DNA of 64,000 nucleotides from Drosophila pseudoobscura (taxonomy: Eukaryota; Arthropoda; Insecta; Diptera; Drosophilidae), in contig NC_046679.1 in the NCBI RefSeq assembly GCF_009870125.1, forward strand, positions 31,434,001 to 31,498,000, given 5' to 3'. Positions 25,562-39,349 of the stretch are shown here, piece after piece (positions within the stretch are counted from its first letter, which is position 1; each line of letters starts with the position of its first letter). The notes under the pieces were generated by a model. It ran no database searches, was not told the origin of the DNA, and was given only the letters and a program-made list of their open reading frames with translations. Both the position numbers and the translations under genes were made by a program.

Positions 25562-26317
25562 TTTTCGCAGTTTGAAAGCATTAAATTTTAAGCGAAAACA
25601 ATGCCCAAAGAGAGCGAACCAACTTACGGCCAATGGGCAACATTAAAAACTTCCGTTTCCGCTGGCAAAACCGAAAGCCCAGACGCACACACAAAGAAAT
25701 GCAACGGAAATGCCACAAAGTTCAAACAAGCAAAAGAGGAAAACCAAGACACACACACACAGACACACACACAAACAGGAAAACCGCCAGGGCAAACACT
25801 AACAACATTAGGGTCCTGCCCAGGTCCTGCTGCTGCTTGCTGCACTCATTACCAAAATTGCAATAAATTTTTCTGCACTGCACAAATTATTTGAAGTGGG
25901 CCCCGCCGCCGCCATACACACATAAAAACGTCCATTTCGAAATTTACGAGTGAGTCCAAGAAAAATGCGCTCAAAGGAGAAGAGACACGAACAGAGAGAG
26001 AGAAAGAGGGAGGGAGATGGACAGGAAAAGTTACGTTGTAGTGTCAAGTGTTTTGTGGGCGCCCCCCCAACAAAACCCCAAAAAGGAAAACGTTTTAATT
26101 GCTTTTTGTTTGGTGGGGAAGTTCCTTTTCTATACACAGAACCAGAACCAGCACCGAACCGAACCCCAAAGCCAACTGTCGTGATCGATGAGTTATGGGA
26201 CGGCAGGGAAAATTGAATTTTTTGCCACTGAAAATTGTTTGAAGGTTTCTTCCGTCTATCTGCAAGTTGGATTTAAAGAAGCTCTAGAGATACAAATATT
26301 ATTGAGTTGAGAGAAGG

Positions 26318-27560
26318 GGTCTTTGGTTGGATTCTAGGGACTAAAACTTTGAGAACTCTGCCTAGAACTAGCCCAAAGGATTTATTACACAAAAAAAATC
26401 TCTATATTAATACCTTTCCTCAAAAGGAAACAAAAGTTAGACATAATGACAAAGACATTTGAACAAAAGTTAGACATAATGACGTTAAATGTTATATTAT
26501 AGTTCGATAACTTATCGATACAGCTTAGAGAGCTTTTTTATACATAATCTATGAACAATCACTAGCTTTCCGATAATTTATCGATGCATTGTCGTTTAAT
26601 TATTGACAAATGTACTCATACAATGTACAAATGCTCGTTGATATATGTTCCATTGACAATCAATATATATTTAGGGCCATATTAATACATTTTCGATAAC
26701 ATTTTGATACATTTTGCGATCGATAAACTGATCGAACCATCTTCGAGAGCTTTTTAATATACGGTTTACAACACTCAAAATCTTTTCGACCAGTTATCGT
26801 TGCATTGTCGCTTAATTATCGATACATGTTCGATGTATTCTTGATTTATGCTCTATTAATAATATATAGATATGCTACTGATATTAATACATTACATCGA
26901 TAAACTTTCGATTTTCCATATAACTAATCGATAAGTTTTAGATACTTAACCCGGGGCTTGAAAAATAGAGAAATGGGATTAAACTTCGAGAACTCTTCCC
27001 AGAACTTGGCCCAGAAGAGATATTTCGACTGATTTCAGAAAAACTAATCTGGACATCAATACAGTTAGACATCACATAATTAAATGTTTGATTATATTTA
27101 TAATATCAATATCTTTTTGTTAAATTATCGATTTATTGCCGCTTAATTATCGACAAATGTTCGATAGCTTGTTGATTTATGTTCCATTAACAATCGATAC
27201 CTCTTCAATAACTTATCTATAAGTGCCTAATAACATATCGATACATTTTCGATAACATATTGATACATTTTTCAGGCGCTTAATTCGTTGAACTGTTGAA
27301 GCGTCAAATAAACGATCGATACTTATCGATCTTAATCGATACATGTTCAATAACTGATCAATCAATGCTCAGTAGCTTTTCGATAACATATTTATACACT
27401 TTTCAATCGATAACCTCGATTAATTCGTTGGAATGTTGAAGCGTCAAATAAACGATCGATACTTATCGGCCCTAAGCCTATGGGGTCTTTGATTGAATGC
27501 CAAGGATAAAACTCTGAGAGAAAACTCCGCCTAGAACTTGACCCCAAAGACATATTTCAA
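26318..27560. repeat. TATCGAT-rich array with a larger repeated segment
   Basis: The DNA is packed with short diverged copies of TATCGATA-like words between about 26500 and 27470. Superimposed are three related 50-60 bp segments (GAGAACTCTGCCTAGAACT-like) at about 26338, 26980 and 27510, and two close copies of GTTGAAGCGTCAAATAAACG at about 27294 and 27438. A 22-bp exact duplicate (AACAAAAGTTAGACATAATG..) starts at 26429 and 26462. Confidence 0.8.
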
Positions 27561-28699
27561 CAGTCGAACAATCGACGAAATGTGCATGATTCTATCTACC
27601 ACATTAACCAATAAAATTGAACATTTTCTCTCTGGCAATCAAATATAAATTATATCCGATTATTGGCCACCGCCCAAGCTACTTTCTTTCACTCCTCATT
27701 CCCCCATCGTTTGAATAATCATGTTGGGGCTCTGATTAAACCATTGTTGCATTATGTATGCATTTTGTTAGTGGAAAATCGGCTACTTAATCGAATTAAT
27801 TAAAATTTCATAACAACAAGGAAATGCCAAAAACGTGGAAAAAACAAACAGCAACAACAACAACAGCAACGATTGAAACAATTTCAAGTTGAGCGCGCAC
27901 AAAAGCCCAACCGCATATCAAAAATGCATCTAGGTAAAGGCATGTGCGTGTGTGTGTGTGTGTGTGTGTATCTGTGTGCATCATTAAATGCAAATTTATT
28001 TAAATTTCATTATAGAAAATAATCAGAGTGCAGTGCCAGGCAACGACGATAATCGCGACCAGCTCAAAAACGAGTTGAATGTTTTCACTTTGCACCAATT
28101 AAATCCACAGATACACCGAAACAGGAGGGCGGGGGGATTGGGGTTGTGGGTGGTAAATGCAAATATCCGCAATTAAGCAATAATAATAAGCATCATTAAT
28201 AAATCATTGCGTATGCAACAACAGCACCAAAAAGTGCAATGCGAAATGTATGAATAAATTGAATGCCATGGCCATTCATTCGCTCAAAGAGTGAGCAATA
28301 TGGGGTTTTGGGGCGGGGGATCCTTCTACCATCTCCATCGACAGTCGGGTGTGCTATATGTCCGATTTCTTTTGTATTTCCCTCCACCTGCGTTCTCTCT
28401 CTCTCTCAGTTTTATTTAAAACTCTGGCCCCAAGAATGAAATACTAGCCGCCTCACAAATGACAGAATGAAATGAAAAGCTTTTTAGCAGCAGACAAATG
28501 ACAGACAACAGGCTGTGCGGTCCACTTTTCTGCACAGATAAATGCCAGTGCAAACATTTGATTTTTGACGAGTTTCGCTTTTAATTAAGGAAATATTTTC
28601 CACGAGCGAATCATTTCAATGAAATTTCACGATTCAAGAGGAATGAAAGGATGGGGAAAAGTATAACAGAGGAGTCTTTACAATTAAAAAATTTAAATA

Positions 28700-29600
28700 T
28701 AAAACAAAACGAACATTTATCGATTATCTATCGGACATTTATCAAACATTTATCCGTTAGTTATATAACATTTATCTCTTAGATATTGATAATTTATCGA
28801 TTAGCTTTTGCGCATTTATCCATTAGTTATCAAAAATTTCTTGGTTATCGAAAAATAGTCACTCAGTTATTGATCATTATTGATGAGTTATCAAAAATTT
28901 ATCGATCTGCTATCGAAAATTTGTCGATCTTCTATCAAAAATGTATTGATTTGTTATAGAACACTTAACTCCATTAGCCATCGAACATAAATCCCTTATT
29001 TATCAAATATCTATCGTTTAGCAATCGTAGATTTATCGATGAGTTATCGAAAAACTGTATGTAAGTAGTTATCTATCATTTATCGCTTAGCTAACGAAAA
29101 TTTGTTGCGTAGTTTTACAAAATTTTTGAGTAATTATAGAAGATTTATCGATTAGTAAGCGAAAATGTATTGATTAGTTAACGAAATTGTACAGGTTAGT
29201 TATAGAACATTCATCGCTTGGTTATCGACAATTTGTCACTCAGTTATTGATAATTTGTTGATGAATTATCGAGAATTGATCGATTTGGAATCGAAAATTT
29301 ATCGGTTTACTATCGAAAATGTATGGATTAACTATATAACACTTATATATTAGCTATCGAAGATTAATCGATTATTTGTTGAACATATATCGGTGTCCCC
29401 AATTTACTGATAAGTTATCGAAAATGTATAGATTAGTAATCGAACATTCGTCGATGGAATATTTGTCCCTCGGTAAAAGATTATTTGTTGTTTAGTTATC
29501 GCACAAATATTGAGTATTTATCGACAGATTCTTATCGATAAGCTATAGGTCAAATATTGTACAGGTAATTGAGGCATTCAGCGATTTAAATTTCATATCT
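28700..29600. repeat. Second TATCGAT-type tandem array (about 22-bp unit)
   Basis: This is a diverged tandem repeat of a unit near TTATCGAAAATTTATCGAT with a period of about 22 bp. The core TATCGAT resembles the target word of the fly factor DREF (TATCGATA). It lies about 1.1 kb from the array at 26318-27560, which uses the same core. Confidence 0.82.
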
Positions 29601-31679
29601 TTTCGATACTTGATCGATTTCTACTAATACAATTTTTGTTCCCGCTTTATAAAATGTATATTGATAATTTATAAAATATTAAAAAGACACCAAAAACACT
29701 TTCAACTTTATTTTTCTTTTAATTTCACTCACATTTTCCTTTTGCCATAATTTTGTGAAAGACTATGTGAAAATGCTTGCCCCCTTCGCCTCATTAAAAA
29801 ACACTTTCTCTCTTCCTCTCTGTCTCTATCTGTGCAATTTTCTCTGCTTTTGTTGTCATCATGAAACGCACATTTTGATTGCATGCGATTTTTAAACGAT
29901 TTTCGCGCTAAAGAACATTTAATTAGTGCATTCAAATGAGGTATGGCTTAAAAATGCAATCGAAAAAAAAAACGAGAAGAATTTTTCAGGCACTCATTTG
30001 CATAGGCCGATAAATACCATAATCAGTTGGGGGCGTGGCAGATCAAAGGATGGGAGGCTGGAGGGGGTAGTCTGGACACTCGTTAATCAACAGAATCGAG
30101 AGCCGACTTTATGGGCAGCATTGTCTCTCTCTCTCTCTCTCTCTCCCGCTTGATTATGCTGCCAAACCCCCAACAGAACGCATCTGATTCTTATGCAGGT
30201 TTTTTATGCGTCCGCGACATGCAGACACATAAATTTAACCGGGGGGGAAAACCCCAAACACCAGCCTCAAAAACTGAACCCCACCCTAACACCTCTGGCC
30301 ATTCTTTTGGGCGAGAGGAAACAATGCCTGGGAGATGGTTGCTGCGGGAGCAAAATAAAAAATCAAAGTAGAAGGGCTATGGACCACATTTCGACTAAAA
30401 GATACCCTGACTAAAACAGCTTTCTAATTAGAATTGGCTGTCAAGAGGGTGTACAAGTTTTAAATATAAAAAAATTCTGTATAAAACCTTTTTTCATGTA
30501 TTTTGGCTATAAATATTTAAGCCTTTATTCGGCACAGGCCTCAATTTTTAATGCGGTTTTTTTTTTATAAAAAAAAAACAACCCTGTTTAGTTTTTCCGA
30601 TTTTTTTTACAGTTTTTTGTATCATATTTTCTTGGCCTAAAAAATATTCTCATATTTTTAGATCTAATTTTTGTTCTCCTTTCAAAAAAACGACACAAAT
30701 GTTTGTCTTATACTACTCTTATATTTATTACCTACGAGTATAAGTAGCTCCACATTTGACTCCCTCAATCCATCAATATTTTTATGGTAATTTGCGTCTG
30801 GAGAGGCAAAAGACCTTTAAGGTCCTGCCCCAACACCCCCAAAAAAAGAAGAACAAATGAAGAGCATAAAAGTAAATGCGAAACTGAACCCGAAAACCGA
30901 AAGAGGCAAGTGGCGTGTTAACCAACCCCCAAATAATTTAAGCAGAATTTATGGCATCAAGCGACGGGCACGGGCACGGGCACATCCCAACAAAAGATAC
31001 GCATAATGGATCCTTGGTCAATGGTCCAGGCAAATGTTTTTGGTGGGGCCGCCGCTGCTATTCTTTTTTCGTCTCTCATCTCTAATCCTTGCAGGACACA
31101 CACCACGCACCATTGGGTGGGGCAGGGCAGGGGGCGAGACATAAATCAAATGGCAATGTTTTCTGTGTTGTGTGTATGTGTGGTTGGGTGTTAATTAGTA
31201 TTTAATCTATGAACCATAAATAAATCCCTTCTGCAAGGACACTCAATTTCCGTTTGCTTGAGTTCTGAAGTGTGGCAAGTGGCACGGGGAATGGAAAAGA
31301 AACATGCTGCCGCCGCCCGCTGCCCCTGATGCCGCCTTGGTGTGGCGTCTGGCCCAATAAATTGCCAATTGTGTGTCATAGAAGTTAAGTCAACTAATTG
31401 CACAGTTTACTTTTCTTTCTTTTCTATATACTATACGAGTGTACATGCTACTCGAGCGTTCGTAGGGTATGGTAGGGCCAAAAGGTACATGGTTTTCAGG
31501 GAGAGCTCAAAATGTATCAAGGGGTGACTTATTTTTAAGATAAATTGGTATACCATTCTGTTTTCTAGAGGCGATTTTTAAAAATATTTTTATCAAAAAT
31601 ATAGCATACTTTTTATGACTTTCTTTGGATGGATGAAGTGTTGTAGAGTCAGGAGTCGTAGGCGGATATCTGGAATAAA

Positions 31680-32420
31680 AATATAAATATTTTATTGCAT
31701 TTTATTATTAATTAATTTTTTCGGTTGAATTTTATAAATATTGTACATTATATGAAGATTAAATGATAATTTATTTATTTAATCTTTATTTTAAAAAATT
31801 TTAATTTTTATTTATTATTTATTTAATATACTAATTGTAGGCGGGATATCTGGAATACAAAAATATTTATTTTATTGTATTGAATTATTTATTAATATTT
31901 TATTATATTTATTAATATATTTTATTATATTTATTAATATAAATTATATATTATTATTAGACTTTATTCGGCATCATATTAAGATTCTTCGTTTATTTAT
32001 TGATTCTTTGTAATATTATTATTTTAATGGTATTGTGTTACTTATTAATTTATTTATTTATTCATATTTTTTCTGCATAATTTTATAATTTTTGGATTCA
32101 ATGATCATTTATTTATATTATCTTTACAATAAATTATTCATTTTTATCTTTTATTTCATTATTCTGGAATACAAAAATTAATATCTTATTGTATTATATT
32201 ATTTATTAATTAATTTATTTATTAATTTTTTTTCGGGATAATTTTAGAATTGTTAGACAACTTAAGAGGATTCAATGATCTTTTTTTTTAATCTTTATAT
32301 AAAATTATTAATTTTTATCTATTATTTATTTACATTTTTTTGCTATAATTCTCTTAAATTAGCAATCTTTAATACTCGAATTTCAATATAATTTTTTTTT
32401 AAATTTTTGGTAATTTTTCT
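31680..32420. repeat. T-rich AT block
   Basis: Nearly pure A+T, with T in excess on the plus strand. A segment close to TAGGCGGATATCTGGAATA occurs twice, near 31660 and 31840, so at least part of the block is duplicated. No gene. Confidence 0.75.
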
Positions 32421-33369
32421 TCGACTAATTCTTTCTCCATTTTTCCATCAAGACCTTTTTGGCCGTGCTTTTCCCCATTCAAATGTTTCTCTGTGACTGT
32501 CCCCCTTGGCTGATTGCCTTTTCTTTCAGTGTAAGCAAAATTCGTTATCTTTCGTTTAGGTTAAATCATTTCCTCTGGCTTTTGCCCCCATTTTCCGTTT
32601 CCGTTTGCTTTTCTTTAGCTTCTTTTTGTACCACACCCGACGCCTGTCTGTGCCGCAAGTGTGTGTTTGTATGCTTCAAGAGTGTGTGTCTGTGTGTATC
32701 TGTGTGAGTGTCAAGGAAAAGCGTCAATAAAACAGTTTAATTGATTGTGCGCTAAGCTGTTGCCAAACATTGACAAGCTTTGCCACCCTCTCCTCCGCCA
32801 GGGCGAGGGCGCTGTAAAAGTATTTTCATTTAACGCCGTGGCGCCACCATCTGTTGACAGTCTGTGGCGGGGGGTGGCGGTGGCGGTGGTGGTGGCTTTG
32901 TTGCTAAACTAATGCTCTCCAATGCTCGATGCCTCGACATTTGCATTGCAAATTGCGCATTTTGAAAAGCGCGACAATTACAGCTCACACGCACAGGATG
33001 TCCTCCCCCCGCAACACTCAAGCCACCCCCCTCAAGCCACAATCCCCTTTCAATCTACCTCAAATCCTTCAGTTTTCCATTCGAAAAACCTCTGTTTTTC
33101 CCATACTTTTGTATGTTTTCCCTTGGCAGCACACCACCCCACCCTCCATTGGCACAGTGTCTTTGAAAGCAATTAGCGATTATCATGCGAAACTTTTCAG
33201 CTTTTCTGCAACATTTCAATGAGAAAAAGGCGGGGGAAACAGAGAGACAGAAAGACAGAAAGAGAGACAACGAGAGAGAGAGAGATGGACAAAGAGAGAG
33301 AGATAGAGAGATGGACTAGAAGACTTGGGATACCCTGGGAGATCCATAACGTATGTGTGCAAAAACTAT

Positions 33370-33880
33370 AAAACTTTATATGAATAAAATTAATAATATT
33401 TTGTTATACAATTTTCTTATACCATTTTTTTCTATAATTTTTAAAATAATTAACATAGTTTTTTTTTTTTTTAATAATAAATAATATTAAAATAATAATT
33501 AATAAAAAAATAAATAAAAATAATACATTTTTTTTTAATTTTTGTATACCATGTTTTTCTCAAATTTTTAACATAATTTAATTTTTTTGTTCTTTTACCT
33601 GTGATAATATTTTATATTCAAATACAAAATACAAACAAAAAAAAAATACATCTTAATTTTATTTTAATTTTTATGGGAAAATATGTTTTTATATTATTTA
33701 TTTATTTTTATTATTATTGTATTACTATTATTATAAATATTATTATTAATATTATTGTATTATTATTATTATTATTTTTATTATATTATTATCATAGTAT
33801 TAGTATGTTTATTATATTTTTAATATTATAATATTATTATTAAACTTATTTTTCTCTTTGTTGCTGCAATTTTCAATTCT
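33370..33880. repeat. T-rich AT block with TTA repeats
   Basis: Low-complexity sequence with many ATT/TTA triplets on the plus strand. It overlaps the tail of the doubtful minus-strand frame at 33812-34177. Confidence 0.75.
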
Positions 33881-34753
33881 TTTCAGGTTCATATTCAATA
33901 TTTTATTCCATTTATTCAGAATATTAAAAAGCATAAAGACTTTTTCAGACAAAAAGGTGTCTATTTTGGCCAAAAAAAGGACCCGTAGAAAAATATCAAG
34001 TGAATACCAAAATTTACAATGAAAGACAACTAAAGCCTGCCTTATTTTTTCCATTAAAAATGTATAGTAAAAGTCATCAATCCCCATCAAAGGGTATACA
34101 AATCGAGCATTTAAGCAGACCCACTCCATGCCCTCTGCAGATGCGTATGTGTCGTCGTGTCCCCTTGTAAAATACATTCCCTTACTCTGACATTAGTTTG
34201 ATTTGCATTCACTTCATTTAATTCTCAATTCATTTCGCTTTTCTCTGTTTTTTCTTTGGCTATTTCCGCAGCACTCTCTTCTATCGCCTTGGATTTTTCT
34301 CTCGCTTGGGTTTTATTTTTTCCGCAAATTACATTCGCAATTGCTCATTGATTTTTGCATTTGAAATTGGGATTTTCCAGCATGCACCATTTTTAAATGC
34401 ATTTTTTTTTTTTTTGGTTTGGCAATTTCCTGGCCTTGCCGCTTGCCGTTTTTAATTGTGTGTGCATTAAAATTCGCAAACGCAATGATGCATTTTTAAT
34501 TCAAATTAAAAAACGCCAGTGGCGCGTGCAAATTGTATGCAAAAATCAGGCCCCAAACTCTCAAACCATTTTCCATGGGTGGGGGTTTGGGTTGCGGAAT
34601 TTATGTGGTTTTTTGGGCTGGCGACAAAAAAGTCAATTAATTTGAGAAGAATATTTAATCACGAGATGGAGGTCTGCCATAGTTTTTCCTGTCAAATTTC
34701 TAAAACATTTATAAACACGATTAGAACCGAATTAGGCACACACAAACACAAAA

Positions 34754-35617
34754 ATGCCTCACACACACGGGGGAATATCGGACAAAAAGACTGAACCAGA
34801 GGTCCCACCAGATTATGCCATATATCAGCATCCACAAACGGATGAGGTATTCCTGCACAGTCCATCACTGGTCGATGATGTGCTGCAATTTATGGAAACC
34901 ATAGGCGATGCCAGCAAAAATGAGTGGGTATTTTTTTAACCATTTTTATAGCCCCTTTATGGTTAACTTTCCTTATACAGGGCCTCCGCTGCCACCAAGG
35001 AGAAGAAAAACTACAGTGAAAAGCTGACGGATGACAACTTTATGGTCACCAGTCGTTTGATATTCGGCGCCAGCTATAAGCGTAGCAGATCAAAGACCAA
35101 AGTCACGGCCAATACAAATACGTTTACATTCATGCGGCAGGTCGATCAGGATCTAAAGAGCCGCCAACAGGCGCGCATCGAGCGGGAGCGCGTGGCCGAA
35201 AACTTCCGGCGTTTGGGCAATCACGAGTACCGCAAGGAGAACTACGAGCTGGCCGCACAGCACTACACCCGAGGTCTGGCCACCATCAATGACACCCCCG
35301 TGCTCTATGTGAATCGTGCCCTGTGCTATCTCAAGTGGGTCCTTCTTTCTCTCTGAATTTCCCTAGAATTCTGCCTGTAAGTCTCCCCTTCTGTTTTTAG
35401 ACGCCGTGAGTTCAAGCGTGCCATCATGGACTGTGATTATATTTTAACGTATTTGGATGAGAAATATCTGCGTGCCTGGCTCTACAAGGCAGCCGGCCAC
35501 AAACGTTTGAACGACGAGGAACAGTACCAGCGGAGTGTCTACATGGCCAAGCGTTCGAATCACACAGAATATGAAGCTATTGACAACTTTTTGGATAAGA
35601 TGCGATCGTACCTTTGA
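34754..35617 (+). CDS. TTC12-like tetratricopeptide repeat protein, 246 aa
   Basis: Three exons join in frame: 34754-34923, 34981-35334 and 35401-35617, with GT..AG introns of 57 and 66 bp, both phase 2. The product has 246 residues. Residues 1-57 are acidic and specific to this copy; residues 78-100 are basic; residues 111-135 (DLKSRQQARIERERVAENF) precede the TPR block at about 129-225, with signatures RRLGNHEYRKENYELAA, NRALCYLK and LRAWLYKAAGHKRL. It aligns end to end with the minus-strand gene at 6548-7400. The first and last introns sit at matching places and phases, while the middle intron of that gene is absent here (after the FRR of AENFRR). TTC12-family proteins help to assemble dynein arms; that role here is by family inference. 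AATAAA is at 35757. Confidence 0.9.
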
Positions 35618-35756
35618 GCGAGAACATCAGAAAAAATATTCGGTAAACAATCAAAAAAAAATTAAGTTTAGGTTTAGTTTCGGTTACAGAAAGCATAGGT
35701 ACAGTTTTTTTTCTCGCGAAATGTTTTCTAGGGATCGTCAAGATTATAATTAGTTT

Positions 35757-35762
35757 AATAAA
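35757..35762 (+). terminator. Polyadenylation signal of the plus-strand TPR gene
   Basis: AATAAA lies 140 bp after the stop at 35617, where the sequence turns AT-rich. Confidence 0.6.
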
Positions 35763-38122
35763 AATTATGAAATGAAAATGAATTTCTTATTATTAGTGTT
35801 AAAATACAAATTAAGAATAAAAACGAAACAAATTATTTTTATAAATAAATATAAATATATGAAAAAATATATAAATTTTAAATAAAAACGAAATGTTTAT
35901 TTTTTTATTTACAATTTTTTTATAACTCTTCATTAAAATTTGTATAATACAAATTTATGAAAAATATGGCATTTTTTTAAATTGAATTTTGAAGGTAAAC
36001 ATTTTTTTTTAACAATTTAAAAAATATATATATGTAATTTGGAGTTTTTTAAATTGAATTTTAAAAGCTTTAAATATAAACAATTTTTTGCCGCAAAATA
36101 TATTTAAAAAAAAATAGATTAAATTTCATTTTTCCCGCAAAAAAATTAAAAATATGAATTTTTATTAAATTTTTTTTTATTTTTATTTAAAATGTAAAAA
36201 TGTATTTAATTTTATAATTTGTATAATAAAAATTGAAAGTAAGACCAATTTTTTCCCGCAAAAATTTAAAAAAAAAATGAATTTTTATTAGATTTTTTTT
36301 TCATTTTTATTTACAATTTTAAATGTATTTAATTTTTTAATTTGTATAATAAAAATATAAAATAAGAATTAAAATTTCACAAATCATGATAATTGGGAAT
36401 AAAAGTTTATCCTGTTTCAGGATATCTCTTTCCATCGAAGAACGACCTTTCAATACTTTCTCAAAAGATACGAGGGTACGTTTTTGTTTTCTCAGAAGAA
36501 AACAACAGGATCTCTGTAAAAAAAAACCACTAAATATTCTACTCTACAGATTCTTCCCTTACTAAATCTTCCCTCATCTTTGGCCTCCTTCAATCTTTGC
36601 TCTGTTCTCTTCGCCTCATCTTTCATTATGATGCCAATCAGTGGGAAAAACTCCCATTTTGTTCGCACTGAATTTTCTCATTTCCGCTTTGGTATTGAGG
36701 AAAGCCAACACCTTACGCGGCGATGATGTTTCAACAACTTTTCAGTTGATTAGCCGGGCATTTTCTTTCACTCATTTTCTTTGCCCGTAATTAACTGCCA
36801 GCTCATAAAACGAAAGAGAAAATCTTCAACAAATTGATAAAAGGATGGGAAAAGAAAAGAAATAGAAAGAAAAGCCAAAGGAAAAGTCATTGAAAAAATT
36901 AATTGAAAAAAGGTTTTCACTTGACTCTTGAGGTGGTTATGGGATGTGTCTAAAAACTGCACTTCAAATCTAAGGAAAAGCAATTTTATAAAGTCTGATA
37001 ATTCCATTTGACTTGTGGCTGTGCCTTCTGCCATTCTGCTCTGGCCATTAGGTGGACCAAATGTCGGCCAGAAGTTGACCCAAATATTACTCCAGCAGCT
37101 GGACATTTCGTAGGCAACAAAAATTGGACAAGGACTACCACTACGACTGTGGCTAATGTTCTCTCTACTGAGTCCAGAGCTTGACTTTTGCCCACTTTTG
37201 CTGGCTCTGTCTCTCTCGCAGTCAATTTGATTTTTTAATTAAATTTATTATGGCAAACAGCATAAAATTTTATGTGGTTAGGGAGGTCCGTTCCATTTCT
37301 GGGTCACATTGCTAATGACTCTTCGAGATGCAGTTGCAAGCACTGTGTGGCAGCCTCTGCTCCAGCTCCTGCTTCTTCTGCTTCTGCTGCTCTTTGGACA
37401 GTAATCTGCTGCTAATGCCTTTTGGGTCTCTCTCTCTGCGTTTTGGTCTGTGAGTGTCCTCTGTATCCATGTCCTGCCAGTGCGACTTGTTTATTCAATT
37501 ATTTTTTATGAAAATTGTATTTACCATTCCAGACCCGTTTGTCTTTTTTTTATCCATGAAATATGCTCGTATATATTTTATTTGATATTTTTGCTGAAGA
37601 GACAAAAATAATATGAATTGTAGCTTAAGGTATGTTGTTTTTTTCTCTCTATTTTTCTCTAAAGAAATCCTTTTGATGAAAAGTAGTTTTTTCTCGGCAT
37701 TTTGTACAGATTTTTCAATGGCTCTAGAAAATCAATTTACAAATTGTAGGATTTTTCTTTATTATTTTATTTGTTTTTGGATTTATGTGCAAAGAATATT
37801 CCATATTTCTGGTAATTAATTGAGAATAGACTTTAGTTTCAAGTGTGTCTGTGAAGTTTCTTATTTTTTAAATATTTAATTAAAGATTTCTTGAAATTTG
37901 TTGTACTTGAAATTACTTTGCGGCGGAAAACACCTGAGCCTGAGCCGGAGCCTCTGGATGGACATAAAATAAAACGAAATTTAATTGAGGGCCAAAGAGC
38001 CAGCCTCCACTGCCTCTTTGGCATGGACCCGGCCTAAATCCCAAATGTTTATGTTCAGGTCGTATCTTTTGCAAAAGAAATATGGGTATTGTCGAGTGAG
38101 CCACGCGCACCATTTACACAGT

Positions 38123-38202
38123 GCGTATACGCAACATTTACAGCAGTGCCTTATATGCCTTGTGCACGAAACACAGCGAACACATTGCGTATACGCAACA
38201 TT
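38123..38202. repeat. Direct repeat of a palindromic word, GCGTATACGCAACATT
   Basis: Two exact 16-bp copies begin at 38123 and 38187. Their core GCGTATACGC is a perfect palindrome, and GCGTATACGCAA also occurs at 61806. Possible protein-binding sites; function unknown. Confidence 0.75.
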
Positions 38203-39349
38203 CGACAAATAAAATTGTGTTTAATTGCAGTGGGCCAAAAAAAAGAGAAGCAAAATAAGTACAGACAAAGAGACGGACTAAAACAAGAAAAGAAGGCCAC
38301 TTTCGAAGGTCGAATCAGAGGATACCCTTAAGCGATTTATGGAGGAAAAAATGTAAGGATATACCTTTAAGCTCTCTTCTGTCCTATGATTGCTAATTAT
38401 AAATATTTGGTGACCCTTTATTATCCGTAGTGCACCCTCTTCAAAGGGTATAAAACAAAAAAAAGGTAATTAAGGCTGGCAACTGGTAGGACACTCCATG
38501 CAGCAGTGAAAGTTTTCACAGTCCAACATTGTTAGTTCAATCGCATGGAATAATTTATTAATTAACTACAATTCGAATGAATGAATGAACGATTACGAAT
38601 GGCACAAGGAGCCGGGCACGAGTAATCGAACACTGGTACGCCATCGCACGTAACAGGAAAATCAATTAAAAGCGCTTTATGTGTGCGACAGTCTACGGCT
38701 TGGACGTCGCCTTCGATTCGTTTCGGTTCCGGTTGGGGTCCTGGGTCCTGCAGATCTTAGGGGAGACTTCTGCTGGCACAAGTTTAGCGCCTGGCAAGTG
38801 GAACTTTGTTAGTTAGTAATTAATTGTTACAGTCCCAGACGACGAAAGACTGAAACTGAAATTGACTGCTGCTGCAGCAGCTGCCAGACTCCTCCCGGCT
38901 TCCCTTTCCTTTTCTGCCAATTTTAGCATCCTTTGGTTATTTATGTCAAATGCTCAACATTATTTATGTTGCATATTGGCGGGGCATTGTAGTAAATTAA
39001 CCAACACAAACTCCAGTCCCCCCAGGCAGGAGTCCGGAGTCCGGAGTCTGAGCCACAGCTGGCATTTCGCCCCAGCGTTTATTGGAAATGTCACAATAAC
39101 TTTACAGTTATGACAATTTTATGGCCAGAAAGATGTTTGCCTGTACGCGGATTACATGCCCGATTTTGGTGGGTAATCAAAATGTTCGCTTGGATAATTG
39201 AAATTCCTTTGGGGCACAACAATTTTGTTGCGGGGGAGAGAGAGAGAGAGCTAATGAAATGTGGTAGAAGAAAAGTTATGTATTAGTATTCCATTTTTGT
39301 AACACTGGGAAAGCCAAACTTTGCTTTAAATCAACTGTATATTTCCTTT

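Larger units (their letters stand above)
25562..34753. other. Long non-coding stretch rich in tandem arrays
   Basis: I see no supported gene in 9.2 kb. It contains CA repeats near 25750-25780, the TATCGAT arrays (listed separately), GT repeats at about 27947-27968, CT repeats at 30123-30146, T-rich AT blocks at 31680-32420 and 33370-33880, and AGAGAC-type repeats at 33237-33315. A 121-codon minus frame at 33812-34177 is discussed under findings. Confidence 0.5.
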
